Shown one piece after another: positions 1 to 9,639 of a DNA stretch of 33,728 bases. Where the stretch lies: assembly GCA_032718475.1 (NCBI GenBank), contig JAUCBJ010002066.1, positions 1 to 33,728 on the forward strand. Reading direction: 5' to 3'. Each line of letters begins with the position of its first letter. The stretch's first letter is position 1. This stretch comes from Nemertoderma westbladi (Eukaryota > Xenacoelomorpha > Nemertodermatida > Nemertodermatidae). Both the position numbers and the translations under genes were made by a program. The notes beneath the pieces are model-generated. The model saw only the letters and a list, made by a program, of their open reading frames with translations. It ran no database searches and had not been told where the DNA came from.

Positions 1-298
1 TCAACAGATACCAAATCGTACACCAATTTATCAGTATATTAATAATCAGGGATGATTGATTATACATAGTCATAATTATGATTCTGGAGCTATATTTATT
101 CCAATATTATCTAAAAGTAACATTTTTTTTAATCAATAGTTAAGACGAGGTCAGGTGTCTGTCAAGAATAAACAATTTTATTAAAATTTAATAAAAATTG
201 TATTATATTATTTACTGTTATTTTGTGTAAATAACCTTGTGGACCTTGTGGGATGCCAAACTGATTAAATTACATATTTTATATAAAGTATGACTTAC
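1..298. other. AT-rich non-coding DNA, likely intron 3' of the LamG-like exon
   Basis: No coding pattern is visible on either strand. It directly follows (on the minus strand) the consensus splice donor GTAAGT that closes the LamG-like exon, so it is most simply an intron of that gene. The next exon is not in the window. Confidence 0.5.
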
Positions 299-946
299 AG
301 TTTTCCTGGTGGTAGTTAATAATCTCTTCATAGATGGACAACAGCTGTTGTACTGACAGGTAGCAACTGTAATATCTGACGTGAGCAATGAATCCGGGGT
401 AGTCATGAGGAGCGGCGAGTCGTTTTCCTATAATTAGGTCTTCTGTTTTATCTTCGTAAGGTCTATGCGTGCTTGAAGCTTCAAATTCTGTACGATGGCC
501 CTCACTGCTTACTCTTTGACTGAAGAGAAATGAATGCTTGTTGAGATCACTTACTCCTACTGCAATCATGTACCATTCATTGATTACTACAGCATTAGCA
601 ACAGCTACTGTTGTGCTTTCAATTGGTATGTATTGCAAAGATGTTGCAGGATTGTTCCATATTTGAGAGCCACTAACTGTTTCGCTTCCAAACATAAGTA
701 CTGGTCCAACTCCTGACGTCTTAATAAATGCCAAGAATGTGAATGTTTCAGCCGTTAGCTCATCGCAACCATGTGGGATTGAGATGTAACCCCCAGCTCC
801 AAAGTAAATGGCTTGGTTTTCAATACCTGATGGTCCAACGCTGTAGGTAATTGAATCATGTAGTGTACCAGGATGGTTGCCATAGATGTCCAGAGTTCCA
901 TTAACTGAATTGAGCATCCACCATGATTTCTCAACATGACATTTAT
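299..946 (-). CDS. Internal exon encoding a LamG/concanavalin A-like jelly-roll domain
   Basis: An open exon of 648 nt (216 codons) with no stop. Seen: a splice acceptor (TTTCTTTAG) just upstream on the minus strand at 947-951 and a consensus donor (GTAAGT) at 293-298. Both boundaries fall after the first base of a codon, so the exon is symmetric phase 1-1, the classic arrangement of a shuffled extracellular module. The peptide starts with C-x5-WWMLN, has an early G-x2-NQAIYFGAGGYISIP strand pair, a central W-x-IAVGVSD segment and a late GFIAHVRYYSCYLS strand, and ends in ENC. This is the order seen in LamG_3/concanavalin A-like lectin domains of secreted or cell-surface invertebrate proteins; the first and last cysteines probably form the closing disulphide. 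Family knowledge suggests ligand or glycan binding outside the cell; which gene carries it cannot be told. The internal ATG at 963-965 is intronic and is not the real start. No signal peptide or membrane segment lies in this exon. Confidence 0.8.
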
Positions 947-994
947 CTAAAGAAATTAATAACATTTAATGTATTTCTATCCCCATGTTAACCA

Positions 995-1017
995 CCCCCC
1001 CCCCCCCCCCCCCCCCC
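995..1017. repeat. Poly(C) tract, 23 bases
   Basis: An uninterrupted run of 23 C, striking in AT-rich DNA. It lies about 50 bp outside the LamG exon acceptor, so on the gene strand it is a G run inside the preceding intron. Its length may be an assembly estimate. Confidence 0.9.
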
Positions 1018-1040
1018 GAGGTTAATAATTTTGATAATTT

Positions 1041-1146
1041 TTTGATACTGTAACTATAACTGTAACTGTAATTACGAATTTTGAATACTGTAACTGTAAC
1101 TGAAACTGTAATTACGAATTTTGAATACTGTAACTGTAACTGAAAC
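1041..1146. repeat. 40-bp tandem repeat, about 2.6 copies
   Basis: Each unit carries TACTGTAACTGTAACTG followed by GTAATTACGAATTTTGAA. Units start at 1041, 1081 and 1121, exactly 40 bp apart; the second and third are identical over their shared length and the first has a few changes. Within each unit the hexamer TGTAAC itself repeats. Confidence 0.85.
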
Positions 1147-1974
1147 TTAAATGACTAAAAATCGATTCAATTCTCAATCTCACAACAACATGAATAAGCT
1201 TTGGAAACAGAATTGTAATAGTATAATATTGAATACCGGTAGTTTAATGAATGAATATGAAATCACTGGTGAACATGGGTATCGTTTGTAAAACATTGTA
1301 TTTCTGTTTAGTATTTTAGTTTTTGACCTTGATAGTAATAGGCCACCATAGTAGTCAAGTGGCCCAAAGAACCATTGCCCACTTAGCTCAACTGTGATTT
1401 ATTTGGCGAGTCAAGTAGTGAACGAAGATCTAGCATATGGTTATAATTAGTTAATTATAATAGCTATTTAATTAATAGTAATTTAATAAATAGTTATTTA
1501 TTTTTCTAGGATTTCTTATTACTGGGTGCAAATAAATAGATTGAGTTTTCAATTTATTAACTAAACTTGATATCGCGCATCGGACCAGCATTGTTTCGAA
1601 ATTCCAAAACGAGGTCTTCACTATTTGCAGGTTGATTTTGTTCTAGAATTAAGTAACTAATAATAGATCGAATTTCTTAGTACTTATTGTATGATATATG
1701 ATTTGTATTTTTACATAATTAGTTCTATACTACTTCTCGTCGTCTCATTTATTTTAAATAAAAATTCGGTTCCTTATCGGGCCGATAGGCCCATCACTAG
1801 TATATGAGTTGATTTATAAATGTCGCAATCACAAATTATAATTCAAACTGTTTGCAAGGTTGTTGGTAAACAACTGTTGAAAAATATTTTCTCGAAAGTT
1901 AACAGTAGCCTTAACTTTCTATACAGAAATAAATAAAAATAGTTTAAACACTGTTAAATGTAAATTACAAGTAG

Positions 1975-2259
1975 CTCAGAATAAAGTAGTACGATTTATT
2001 AAAGACTACATCCTAGATACCACCTAACTCCAGATGACATTTCTGAATCTGAATGTCCCAATTACCTAAAACAAAAATTCAACAGGGTACGCGATACACA
2101 CTCTTACAGTACCAGAGCTAGTGCTTCAAACTTCTACCTCCCGAATTGTAAATCCTTCGAATCTGAACTTTCTTTTTTAACGGCATTAAAAATTGGAACG
2201 CTCTGCCAAATGAAATTAAAAACCTAAATAATCAACATTCTTTTAAATCAGCGGTTTAA
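1975..2259 (+). pseudogene. 3' end of a LINE reverse-transcriptase ORF (decayed)
   Basis: Read with frameshifts, the plus strand gives the typical carboxy end of CR1/L2-group LINE polymerases: QNKVVRFIKDY, then RVRDTHSYSTRASASNFYLP, then NGIKNWNALPNEIK, then a stop at 2257-2259. The N/GI-K-W/N-ALP-EIK motif is diagnostic of the tail of such ORFs. At least two frame changes and two stops make it non-functional. The copy is strongly 5'-truncated, as usual for LINEs; nothing of the RT palm is present. The clade assignment is an inference from motif style. Confidence 0.8.
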
Positions 2260-2636
2260 TCTCACCTCCGTGTGCAATGTAAAAATAGGTACAATAGTCC
2301 TACAGTAAGTTATTAGTTTATTAATTATTTACTATTTATACTGTAATTACGTTTTATAATAAATTGTTATGTACGTAGTTACATCTTTATCGTTGAGTCG
2401 GGCATTGTCACTCTCTTGTAAAGTTGTACATATTGTAATTACGTTTTATATTTGTTTTAGGTTAGCGTAGTGTAATATTGTATTTGTAACCAAGTAACAT
2501 AAAGGACCCCTTTGGAAATAATCTGCAAAGCTTTAGGGGTAATCCTATATGTTATGTTGGACAATATCTGTACATTTTGTTTGGTGTTTTTTTATTTTTT
2601 TACATAATGTATAAAAATATCTATCTATCTATCTAC
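2260..2636 (+). mobile_element. LINE 3' UTR with terminal hairpin and ATCT tail
   Basis: This follows the LINE stop codon. At 2503-2546 lies an imperfect stem-loop in which AGGACCCCT pairs with AGGGG plus TCCT, with an inner CTTTG/CAAAG stem; such a hairpin near the 3' end is a common reverse-transcriptase recognition structure of CR1/L2-type elements. The element ends in an (ATCT)n microsatellite at 2619-2634, the expected kind of 3' tail. Confidence 0.7.
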
Positions 2637-2867
2637 CTAAATATACCTTCATGTATGTGCGTTAGCGAAAAATATTATCATTCCACATTGTATATCGGGA
2701 CAACCACACAACTTCTGGACCTACACCAGAGTTCGGCCTGTCAGCCTGTTTCTTCACCCCAATTACGCAAAGTTACATTCTTTTATTATAGTCCGTCTGT
2801 CCGTATACCGTGTGCTCATCACAACTATTAAAATGATATTTATTATTATTATATATATATATCGATC

Positions 2868-3499
2868 GTCCCTTTCATTTTCAAATAACCTAAATGACAA
2901 TATTGACTTTTCCTGTAAAACGGCATTTTTTATTCTAATTTTGTTTGCAAGAAATATTCCAGGATTTTAGTCTTATTTACTTTTAAATGCATTAAATGTA
3001 ACAATTTTAAACAAAAACAGTTTTGGTATTGGAATTATGTAACATATTAGGTAGGAAACTATGTATAGGGATATAGGTTGTTTCAAAAAAATTTATTACA
3101 TTTTTTACAATGATTTCTCAAAAAGCATTAAAACCCTTAAGACAAATTCGATTATTAAGTTTTAAAAATATAAATCAAATCTCCCCATATCATAATAAAC
3201 AACAATTATGCCTCCTGAATCGTTGTTTCCTATTTTATATCAACGTTTCCTGGCCTTACCTTATTTATAATAGTAAAATGTGTTATATAGGTTGTTTAAA
3301 AAAAAAATATATATTTATCATGCGGTCTATGCGAAAATGGCATATAGGTGGTTTCAAAACGATACATATCTTAGTTATACGTGGGATTATGGCCTTCTAA
3401 GTGTGTTAATCGGATTCAGAATACATTTTAACATAAAGAAATGCAGCAATCTCCAATTCGGCAAAAATGGCATATAGGTTGTTTCAAAATGAAAGGGAC
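2868..3499. mobile_element. Non-autonomous element with 29-bp terminal inverted repeats (MITE-like)
   Basis: The left end (2868-2896, starting GTCCCTTTCATTTT) and the reverse complement of the right end (3471-3499) match at 26 of 29 positions. The element is 632 bp and sits between AT-dinucleotide runs (2849-2862 and 3500-3520), consistent with insertion at TA, although no unambiguous target duplication can be read. Inside, the motif ATATAGGTTGTTTCAAAA, which is part of the terminal repeat, recurs in the right-end orientation at 3071-3088, 3285-3302 and 3342-3359, giving multiple subterminal copies. No transposase or long ORF is visible. The superfamily is unknown; a TA target would suggest Tc1/mariner-like, but this is a guess. 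Confidence 0.7.
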
Positions 3500-3520
3500 T
3501 ATATATATATATATATATAT
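3500..3520. repeat. (AT)n microsatellite
   Basis: An uninterrupted alternating TA run directly abutting the right terminal inverted repeat of the preceding element; a similar TA run abuts the left side at 2849-2862. Confidence 0.85.
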
Positions 3521-3527
3521 GCTGACA

Positions 3528-3660
3528 CCACCATCCGCGCAACTGATGCCAACACCCGCGCCACTGACGCCACCATCCACACATCCGACGCCACCATCCG
3601 CGCATCCGATGCTACCATCCATGCCTCCAAAGCCGCAATGTCACCATCCATGCTGCCAAC
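3528..3660. repeat. Degenerate 21-bp minisatellite, about 6 units
   Basis: The units follow the pattern GCCACCATCCGCGCATCCGAT with point changes and one shortened unit. The 21-bp period keeps every frame open, which is why short ORFs rich in Pro/Thr/Ser (plus) or Met-Val-Ala-Ser (minus) appear here. They are period artefacts rather than recognised proteins. A related, shorter CCATGCCACTGATACC-type stretch lies on the other side of the LINE fragment at 4826-4884. Confidence 0.75.
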
Positions 3661-4787
3661 ACCACTACTACTAGTATCGGCATGCTGCATTGCAGCTGCA
3701 TTTTTAAGAATGCTGTGCCGGCTTGTCGACAAAATTGCGCCGCCACAACTCCCTATCACCCATGACATTAGCTAGATCATCCGCATCTTCAAGGCCAGTG
3801 TCCTTTAAGATGCGTCTCAAGAAAGTCATGGGCTGTCCACCATGCTTATTCACTCCATGAGGCTGCAAAAGTAAAAGATTATGCACTGGCTGGTCCTCAC
3901 GGCGAAAGCAATGTCCTGCAAAGCGGAGGCGATTTTGTTCTAGTGTCAAGCTTGGGGGAACCAATGAGACACATCCAATGTTATATAGTGTCTGGTTGGA
4001 GATGTGTGCATTGTACTTGACACAATGAACCCGGCGTAGCATTCTTGTGAATGTGCCATCCAGAGATTTGGTGTCCTCAGCAGTTAGAGCCCAGCATGGA
4101 CTCCCATAGAGGAGTACTGGAACTACTGCTGCTCTAAATAATCGGACCTTAAGTTTCCGATTAATTCTCGGTGACTTCCAAATCCTGGAAAGCCTATTCA
4201 AGGCTGCCCATGCCTTTCCCTTACGTATTCGAAGGTCATCACCTGACTTCCGGATCCATGATCCCAGGTAACAGAAGTCGTCCACATGCTCAAGCATACC
4301 ATCCTTTGAGCTTATGCTCATCCGATCAGAGACTTGCTGAGAACTTTCAAAGTTAACTGTCAAAATTTTGGTCTTTCTGGAGTTAATAAAAAGACCAACA
4401 CTAGAAGCAGCATGTTCTAATTAGCTGAGGAGCCGTTGGGCTCCCTCTAGTGATTCTGAGAGTACTCCTAAGTCATCAGCAAAAGTCTAGATCAGTTAGG
4501 TACTTGGCAGGATTTCCTCGACTTCTGGAGCCAGTAGGTGGAGTTATCATAACCCCATCATCATTATGATGATCTAAGGACATGCGTAGAACATAGTCAA
4601 CCACAATTATGAACAAGAATGGTGCAAGTGTGTCTCCCTGGAGGACGCCCCATAACACTTCAAGTGGTTCTGTGTCACCATCAACAGTAGACACAAATGT
4701 TGTCGAACCATCGTATACTGATCTGATTGCTGCAATAATTTCATCAGGAATCCCATATAATGAAAGTATGCTGAACATACGTGAGCG
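3660..4787 (-). pseudogene. LINE copy A: 3' half of an endonuclease-type LINE pol (RT palm to C-terminus)
   Basis: Nearly identical to the larger copy at 15.7-20.6 kb. On the minus strand it starts inside RT motif A/B (SIRSVYDGSTTF region, then GVLQGDTLAPFLF), has the palm motif C region and the thumb (CYLGSWIRKSG), and ends in the C-terminal domain (LLYGSPCWALT, NRLRFAGHCFRREDQPVHN, FVDKPAQHS) with the stop at 3704-3706. It is broken by one extra T directly in the catalytic FADD codons (about 4484-4488), which shifts the frame, and by a stop around 4421. The 3' end is a CTACTACTAG (TAG)n tail, as in RTE-like LINEs. The 5' end is a truncation at about 4787. It carries the uninterrupted TTAA at 4149-4152 that is occupied by an insertion in the other copy. 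Confidence 0.88.
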
Positions 4788-4795
4788 GCAGACCA

Positions 4796-4884
4796 CCATG
4801 CGGCATGGGGTTGGGTTGCCAACACCAATATCCATGCCACTGATACCATCTGCCATGCCACTTACACTGCCATCTGCGGCCATC
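4796..4884. repeat. Short degenerate CCATCTGCCATGCC-type repeat
   Basis: Repeated GCCAACACCA, CCATGCCACTGATACC and GCCATCTGC blocks, of the same style as the 21-bp array at 3528-3660. The decamer GCCAACACCA occurs on both sides of LINE copy A (about 3656 and 4828), so the LINE may have inserted into one original array. Confidence 0.5.
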
Positions 4885-5283
4885 ATGCAATGGGCCTACC
4901 TGGCCCCTCTCCACGAGGCCATGCTTGCAGTCCTTCCTCAACCTAGGGTGGCTAGGTGGAACTCCCTAGACCACCACCACAGGCTGCTGGCTCGATGCCA
5001 TCTGTCAGCTCTCTGGGACTAAAGCTGACGAACTCACAGTTCTGGATCTTGGTCGGTACTCGCCTAGGGTGTAAACTGACAGCATTGCCCGGTGTGGCAA
5101 GGAAGCTCTGCCAGACAGCCTTGATGGCCTCTCCTGTGACAGTAGCCTCAGCAGACTCCCGCGTCACTCAATGTTAAATGACATTGTTCACCAGGCACTC
5201 ACTTGTCAGCTGTGACGTCCGCAGCACTATGCTCGAGCCTCCAGGCTTGTGTAGGGGTGGATGGGAATGATGGCTTTCCTACA
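4885..5283 (+). pseudogene. Retroelement pol C-terminal fragment (GLSC/RH/ND motif family), copy 1
   Basis: Read across frames the plus strand gives APLHEAMLAVLPQPRVARWNSLDHH, then LKLTNSQFWILVGTRLGCK, then DSLDGLSCDSSLSRLPRHSM followed by LNDIVHQAL. The block G-L-S-C-x2-S-x4-R-x-x-H-x3-N-D-I-x5-L is a recurrent feature downstream of the RT domain in a common invertebrate retroelement polyprotein family. It is collinear with the longer fragment at 6610-7700 but diverged from it. Several frameshifts and stops make it a relic. It ends near a poly(C) tract. The exact clade is not assigned. Confidence 0.65.
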
Positions 5284-5284
5284 A

Positions 5285-5304
5285 CCCCCCCCCCCCCCCC
5301 CCCC
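5285..5304. repeat. Poly(C) tract, 20 bases
   Basis: Twenty consecutive C followed by TT and five more C, located at the right edge of the decayed pol fragment. The exact length may be unreliable in assembly. Confidence 0.9.
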
Positions 5305-6609
5305 TTCCCCCTTGATCCACGTACTTTCTTGTGCCTTTCTTGTATATATTTTGTATTGATTTTGTAATGTGCATACCGGTGATAATTCTAGAACAGGTGA
5401 TATCTTGTTTATCACATGTTCCAACTTCTTGAATGCGGAGGGAGCATAGTTCCTCAAATTAACAGTATGATGAACAATATCCCATAATAATTTAGCATGT
5501 TGCAAATCTTATAGTTTTTATATTATATAGCTTCTGCAAATAAGCCTTGTATAAGTACTAAGGCTAATTTATTAGTTTATTTGCGTTAGGTTCTATAACT
5601 GTTTACTACCATCTGAAACAGGCGATTATCTATGTACAGTATAATAGCGATTGGAGGTTAAAAGTAGTCCTATTAAGATAATGACTGGGTACTTTATATT
5701 TGACTTATTTAAGGGAGTAATTAAATCTTTGGGCCAAAACGTCCGACAAGCAAATCTTATATACCCATTGTTGGTCCGAAACGTCCTAGGCCATAACGTC
5801 TTAGATCAAAACGTCTGTTACCCCACTAACCTCGGTAACTCACCAATGCCGGAGAGGGAATGAGTTCATATTGTACAATACCAAAATAAATATCTTGGGT
5901 TGAAATGTCATATGTATCTATTTGTATATCTAGGCTACAATAATTGTGTATTTATATTTATTATACTAACCATTTAGTTCTGGATTGCCATGATTAGTCT
6001 GACTTGTTACTATTTTCATCAAGCCTGTAAAAAAAATACATGTATGAAAATGATAAGCGATCACAGACGAGTCATCTTTTAGTCAAGGCATTATATTAAT
6101 TAGACGATGTAGACAACAAAATAACACCATGTGTGTGTATGTCAAATAGTAAGTAGTTAATGGTTCATAATTTTAACTATATTATTACTATTTTATTATT
6201 TATTTCTTATATTTATTACTCTTCTTTATTTATTACTTATTTTTATTTTTAGTATGCAAACTAATAAAGTAAAAAGTTTCAATAATATAGTAAAAAGTAA
6301 TAACCATATAGTAAAATAAGTTTTGCGACTGTGGGGCGAGTCATAAGGGCGAGCCATCATCAAATTGTTAGAATTATACAAAAGATACTACTGTATATTG
6401 TTACGAATATTTCACTATATAGTGTTTATTTTTTTTTTGCATTGTTGCATCTCAGACATTTCCAAACATGTACTATCAATTTCAGAACAGGAAAATGATT
6501 ATGCTTCCTAATATAATTAGGAAGGTAAGTGATCAGTCCTCCCTAGTTATTCGTTTGCCACTCCTTGATGCGCACCATGGTTTCTTTCTCTTGAGGAATT
6601 TGTTTGTAA
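5305..6609. other. AT-rich DNA without a recognised gene
   Basis: No coding motif, RNA gene or element end was recognised, except the AACGTC repeat cluster at 5731-5816. Contains low-complexity ATTTATTACT-type stretches around 6180-6310. Confidence 0.5.
5731..5816. repeat. Clustered GGNC-AAAACGTC motif, 4 copies
   Basis: Degenerate copies of GGCCAAAACGTC occur at about 5731, 5772, 5790 and 5804. The last three are 14-18 bp apart, so this is the remnant of a short tandem array. Function unknown. Confidence 0.65.
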
Positions 6610-7700
6610 TAACTTGGTTAACATACTTCCTCAGGATGGCTCCTTGCTTTTGGTACCCGGCACTACTCTGGGACTACGATCATGTGTTACGCAGTGCTCT
6701 CGAATACAGCAAACACCAGAGTGGAGGACCAGCCTGGGCCTAGGTCTGCCTCCCCACAAGAGTTGGTGGTCTTGGATTGATTTCTGCTGTGCAGCTCGCC
6801 CCATCTGCCTTTCTGGCTTCTGTTGGTGCCTGCTCCTAACTATCCGACCACCAGTTCCCATCATCAAAGACAACCATTCCTTTAGTTGAGTTGGCCCTTA
6901 CAGTGCGTGGCGCCTCCCTCCTGACTCAGTGCCCCCAATGGTATCAGGCCAATGTGGATGGCCCCAATTCACGAACATACCCTATCCACCCTCAGGCTCA
7001 TTGCTTCACCTTCTGGAATCACGCGACTCAATTCGCTCAATGATCACACAGCCGGCTGCTGGCTCAATGCACTTCTGAGCACTGTGCTGGACCTCAAGTT
7101 CACCAACACCCAATTTCGGATAGCCATTGCAACTTGACTGGGTTGCAAAGTGATTGAGCCCCACTCCTGCGATCAGAGTAGCAAGCCAGTGACTGCCGAT
7201 GGATTCGATGGACTTTCCTGCAGGTCGAGCGCTGGCTGGTTCCCACATCATATGATGATAAACGACATCATCCAGAGGGCACTGTTCATTCAGTTGTGGG
7301 ATCCCATCCATGCTGGAGCATCCGGGCCAGTGCCGGAGGGATGGAAAACGAGTGGATGGGTTGACTCTTGTTCCATGCAGTCAGAGATGTACCCTCACAT
7401 GCAATGTCACCGTTGTTGACCCCATGGCCCCAAGCTACCTCCAGCAGACCATTGTCACTGGTGGTCGGATGGCAGAACAGATGGTACGAGATAAGAATGA
7501 CACATACAGGGTGATGGATAGGGGTCATCTTCCGCCCTGTGGCTTTTGAGACCTTTATTCGACCTGGAGCAGAGACAGCCATATTCCTCTGTCAATTAGA
7601 ACCTCACCTTCACGTCAATACTCACGACCCCCGATCTCAACAGTTCCTTCTCCAACAGATCCTCATCACCATCATATTATAGAACGCCACTTACATTATG
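6610..7700 (+). pseudogene. Retroelement pol C-terminal fragment (GLSC/RH/ND motif family), copy 2
   Basis: Longer copy of the family at 4885-5283. In order: DYDHVLRSALE; CLPTRVGGLGLISAVQLAPS then AFLASVGAC; TRLNSLNDHTAGCWLNALLS; FTNTQFRIAIAT, a stop, then LGCKVIEPHSC; DGFDGLSCRSSAGW then HHMMINDIIQRAL; and, after a frameshift near 7340, DGKRVDGLTLVPCSQ, NVTVVDPMAPSYLQQT and GGRMAEQMVRDK. These blocks follow the usual order after the RT palm (GGLG-x2-SA-x2-LAPSAFLAS; GLSC; DGKRPDG; VTVVDP). Stops and frame changes show it is dead. GC content is higher than in the surroundings. The upstream RT palm is missing, so the copy is 5'-truncated or decayed before about 6600. Confidence 0.75.
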
Positions 7701-9639
7701 GCGACAGCAGGCGGGGTCTTCCTCTCAGGGACTTTTTGATAGATATTTTGGTATAGACTTTAATGACTATCAGTGTGGTGGGGTATTATGCGTATTGTTT
7801 ATCTGTTTTGATTTATTTTAATAAGAGATAAATATAATATATTATTGTAGACTTTCCAAACTTTAATTAATATCTATAAGTTATTGTAACTCTAACTAAA
7901 TACAATAATACCCCCTATAACACAGTTCCGCTATCTAATATATTGCTCACTCCAATCCCACCCACCACCTTTTGGTTACAGCAGATTGATATTCAATATA
8001 ATATGGAGTTCAAGGTCAATCAGTTACTATCCATAAACTTTTAAGTTCCAGGTTAATCAGTCACTACATTATTATAATTAAGCAACAAAAACATTGGGCC
8101 TACATCATTATTATTTCTTATTATTAATTTATTTCTAAAAAAATGTGTATTAATTTGTAATTATTTATTGTAATGCATTTTCTAAATAAAATTATGGCGG
8201 TGGGTGAGGGATTTTTCCCTAATATAATAACGGTTAGAGTTCACTTGAAGTTAAATTCATGATACATAAGAAAATGAATACAGAAGTTTATGACTTACCC
8301 AATAAGACGAAGTACAACAATATATTATATTGTTTTTGTAGATGAGCCATGGCTTAATCATAAACTCATCTCATTGGTCGAATGTTAATTAGTTAGATAG
8401 ACACTGCAGTTATTAGTAATAATAATACACTGCTGATTTTTGATTTACGACAATGAAAACTATAATATAACAGTATAATTTTAATCCCTGAATAATATAG
8501 GTACAATATTATTTATACTGTATTTTGTTTTTTAAATATTATAGTAATTGAATTAGGAGAAAAATTATATCTGAAATTTTAATTTTATTGCATAAATTGC
8601 ATGCATATGGTTTATTTATTCATAAATCAGACAAACAGTAAGTTAGGCCTACTAACTGTAACGTGTTTTCTCCCCTCATAAAGCTTTTAGTTATATATTT
8701 ATTTTGGTTAATTTCACAAAGTTAATTATGGTTAATTTTAGATACAGGCTATACTATATATCTATTCTCTCAATGCAGCAGAATCTATTGCCCCAATTAT
8801 TTATTATGTTTTCATACCAACCAGTCCAATAGAGAAAGTATATACGTATATCAGTATACCGGTGCGGATTATATGCAGTATGTATTATATACCAGGTGTT
8901 ATGCTATTGTCCTTCCTTAACTTCAAATTTAAATTATTTAAATTATACGACGGGTCATGATATTAATGATATTTTCCTTATATATAAATTACTTATATTT
9001 CTTGTTTTTGTGTTTTTGTGACTTGAGTAGCCTAATATGATACCGGTACTGGTCGTGGTAGATGTTCGTGGTGATACCAAAATGAAGATTTTTTTTGGAG
9101 AATTTAAACATGCCTATCAGAGTCACCACTGTAGTGTCCTTTGACCATTCCAAGGTGTTAATGTTAAGGCAACGCAATTAAAATTACGAAAGAAAGCAAA
9201 AAACTATCGAAGTCACCCCGGTTGTCGGTATGTAAATGAAAAGTTAAGTTTAATTTTATTCAGCTATTATCAGGCTATTGTGTTTGTCTTGTGCGTCTTT
9301 CATTTTCACAAATATCCATTGTGTACATATTGTTTACACTAGTAGAATCCATTGGATAAACTTTTAACTAAAAATTGTTTGTATTACTTTTGTTTCAATA
9401 ATAATTAATAAAATCCCAAAGGCCCGGGTTTAAATCCTAGCGGGGGAAACAATTTTTGGCAAAATTTTCAACTTGGTTGAGGCCAAGCAAGAGGGTAATC
9501 CAAAATTAATAATTTTTGCCGAGCAATCATTTTACAACAAAATTCAACTTTTGGAGGTTAGCCGATCTCAATATTCAAAAAAATATTTTTCACCCCGCCC
9601 TACTACCATAGATAGGCATATTCCCATTCAATTAGGGTG
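7701..9639. other. Gene-less AT-rich stretch
   Basis: No coding similarity, element end or RNA gene could be supported. A 37-bp-spaced imperfect direct repeat (GTTCAAGGTCAATCAGTTAC / GTTCCAGGTTAATCAGTCAC) lies at 8008-8066. Around 9425-9445 there is a sequence resembling a pol III B box (GGGTTTAAATCCT), without a convincing A box. Confidence 0.5.

Larger units (their letters stand above)
947..1974. other. Non-coding AT-rich stretch upstream of the LamG-like exon
   Basis: Probably intron of the minus-strand LamG gene. It contains a 23-base C run, a 40-bp tandem repeat, and a short near-palindrome around 1777-1791 (TATCGGGCCGATA). No coding pattern was recognised. Confidence 0.5.

Noticed and set aside
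3441-3775. Overlapping Pro/Thr-rich and Met-Val-Ala-Ser-rich ORFs on both strands
   Set aside because: Products of the 21-bp minisatellite; the period keeps all frames open.
9425-9500. Possible tRNA/SINE because of GGGTTTAAATCCT (B-box-like)
   Set aside because: No matching A box upstream and no T-arm pairing.
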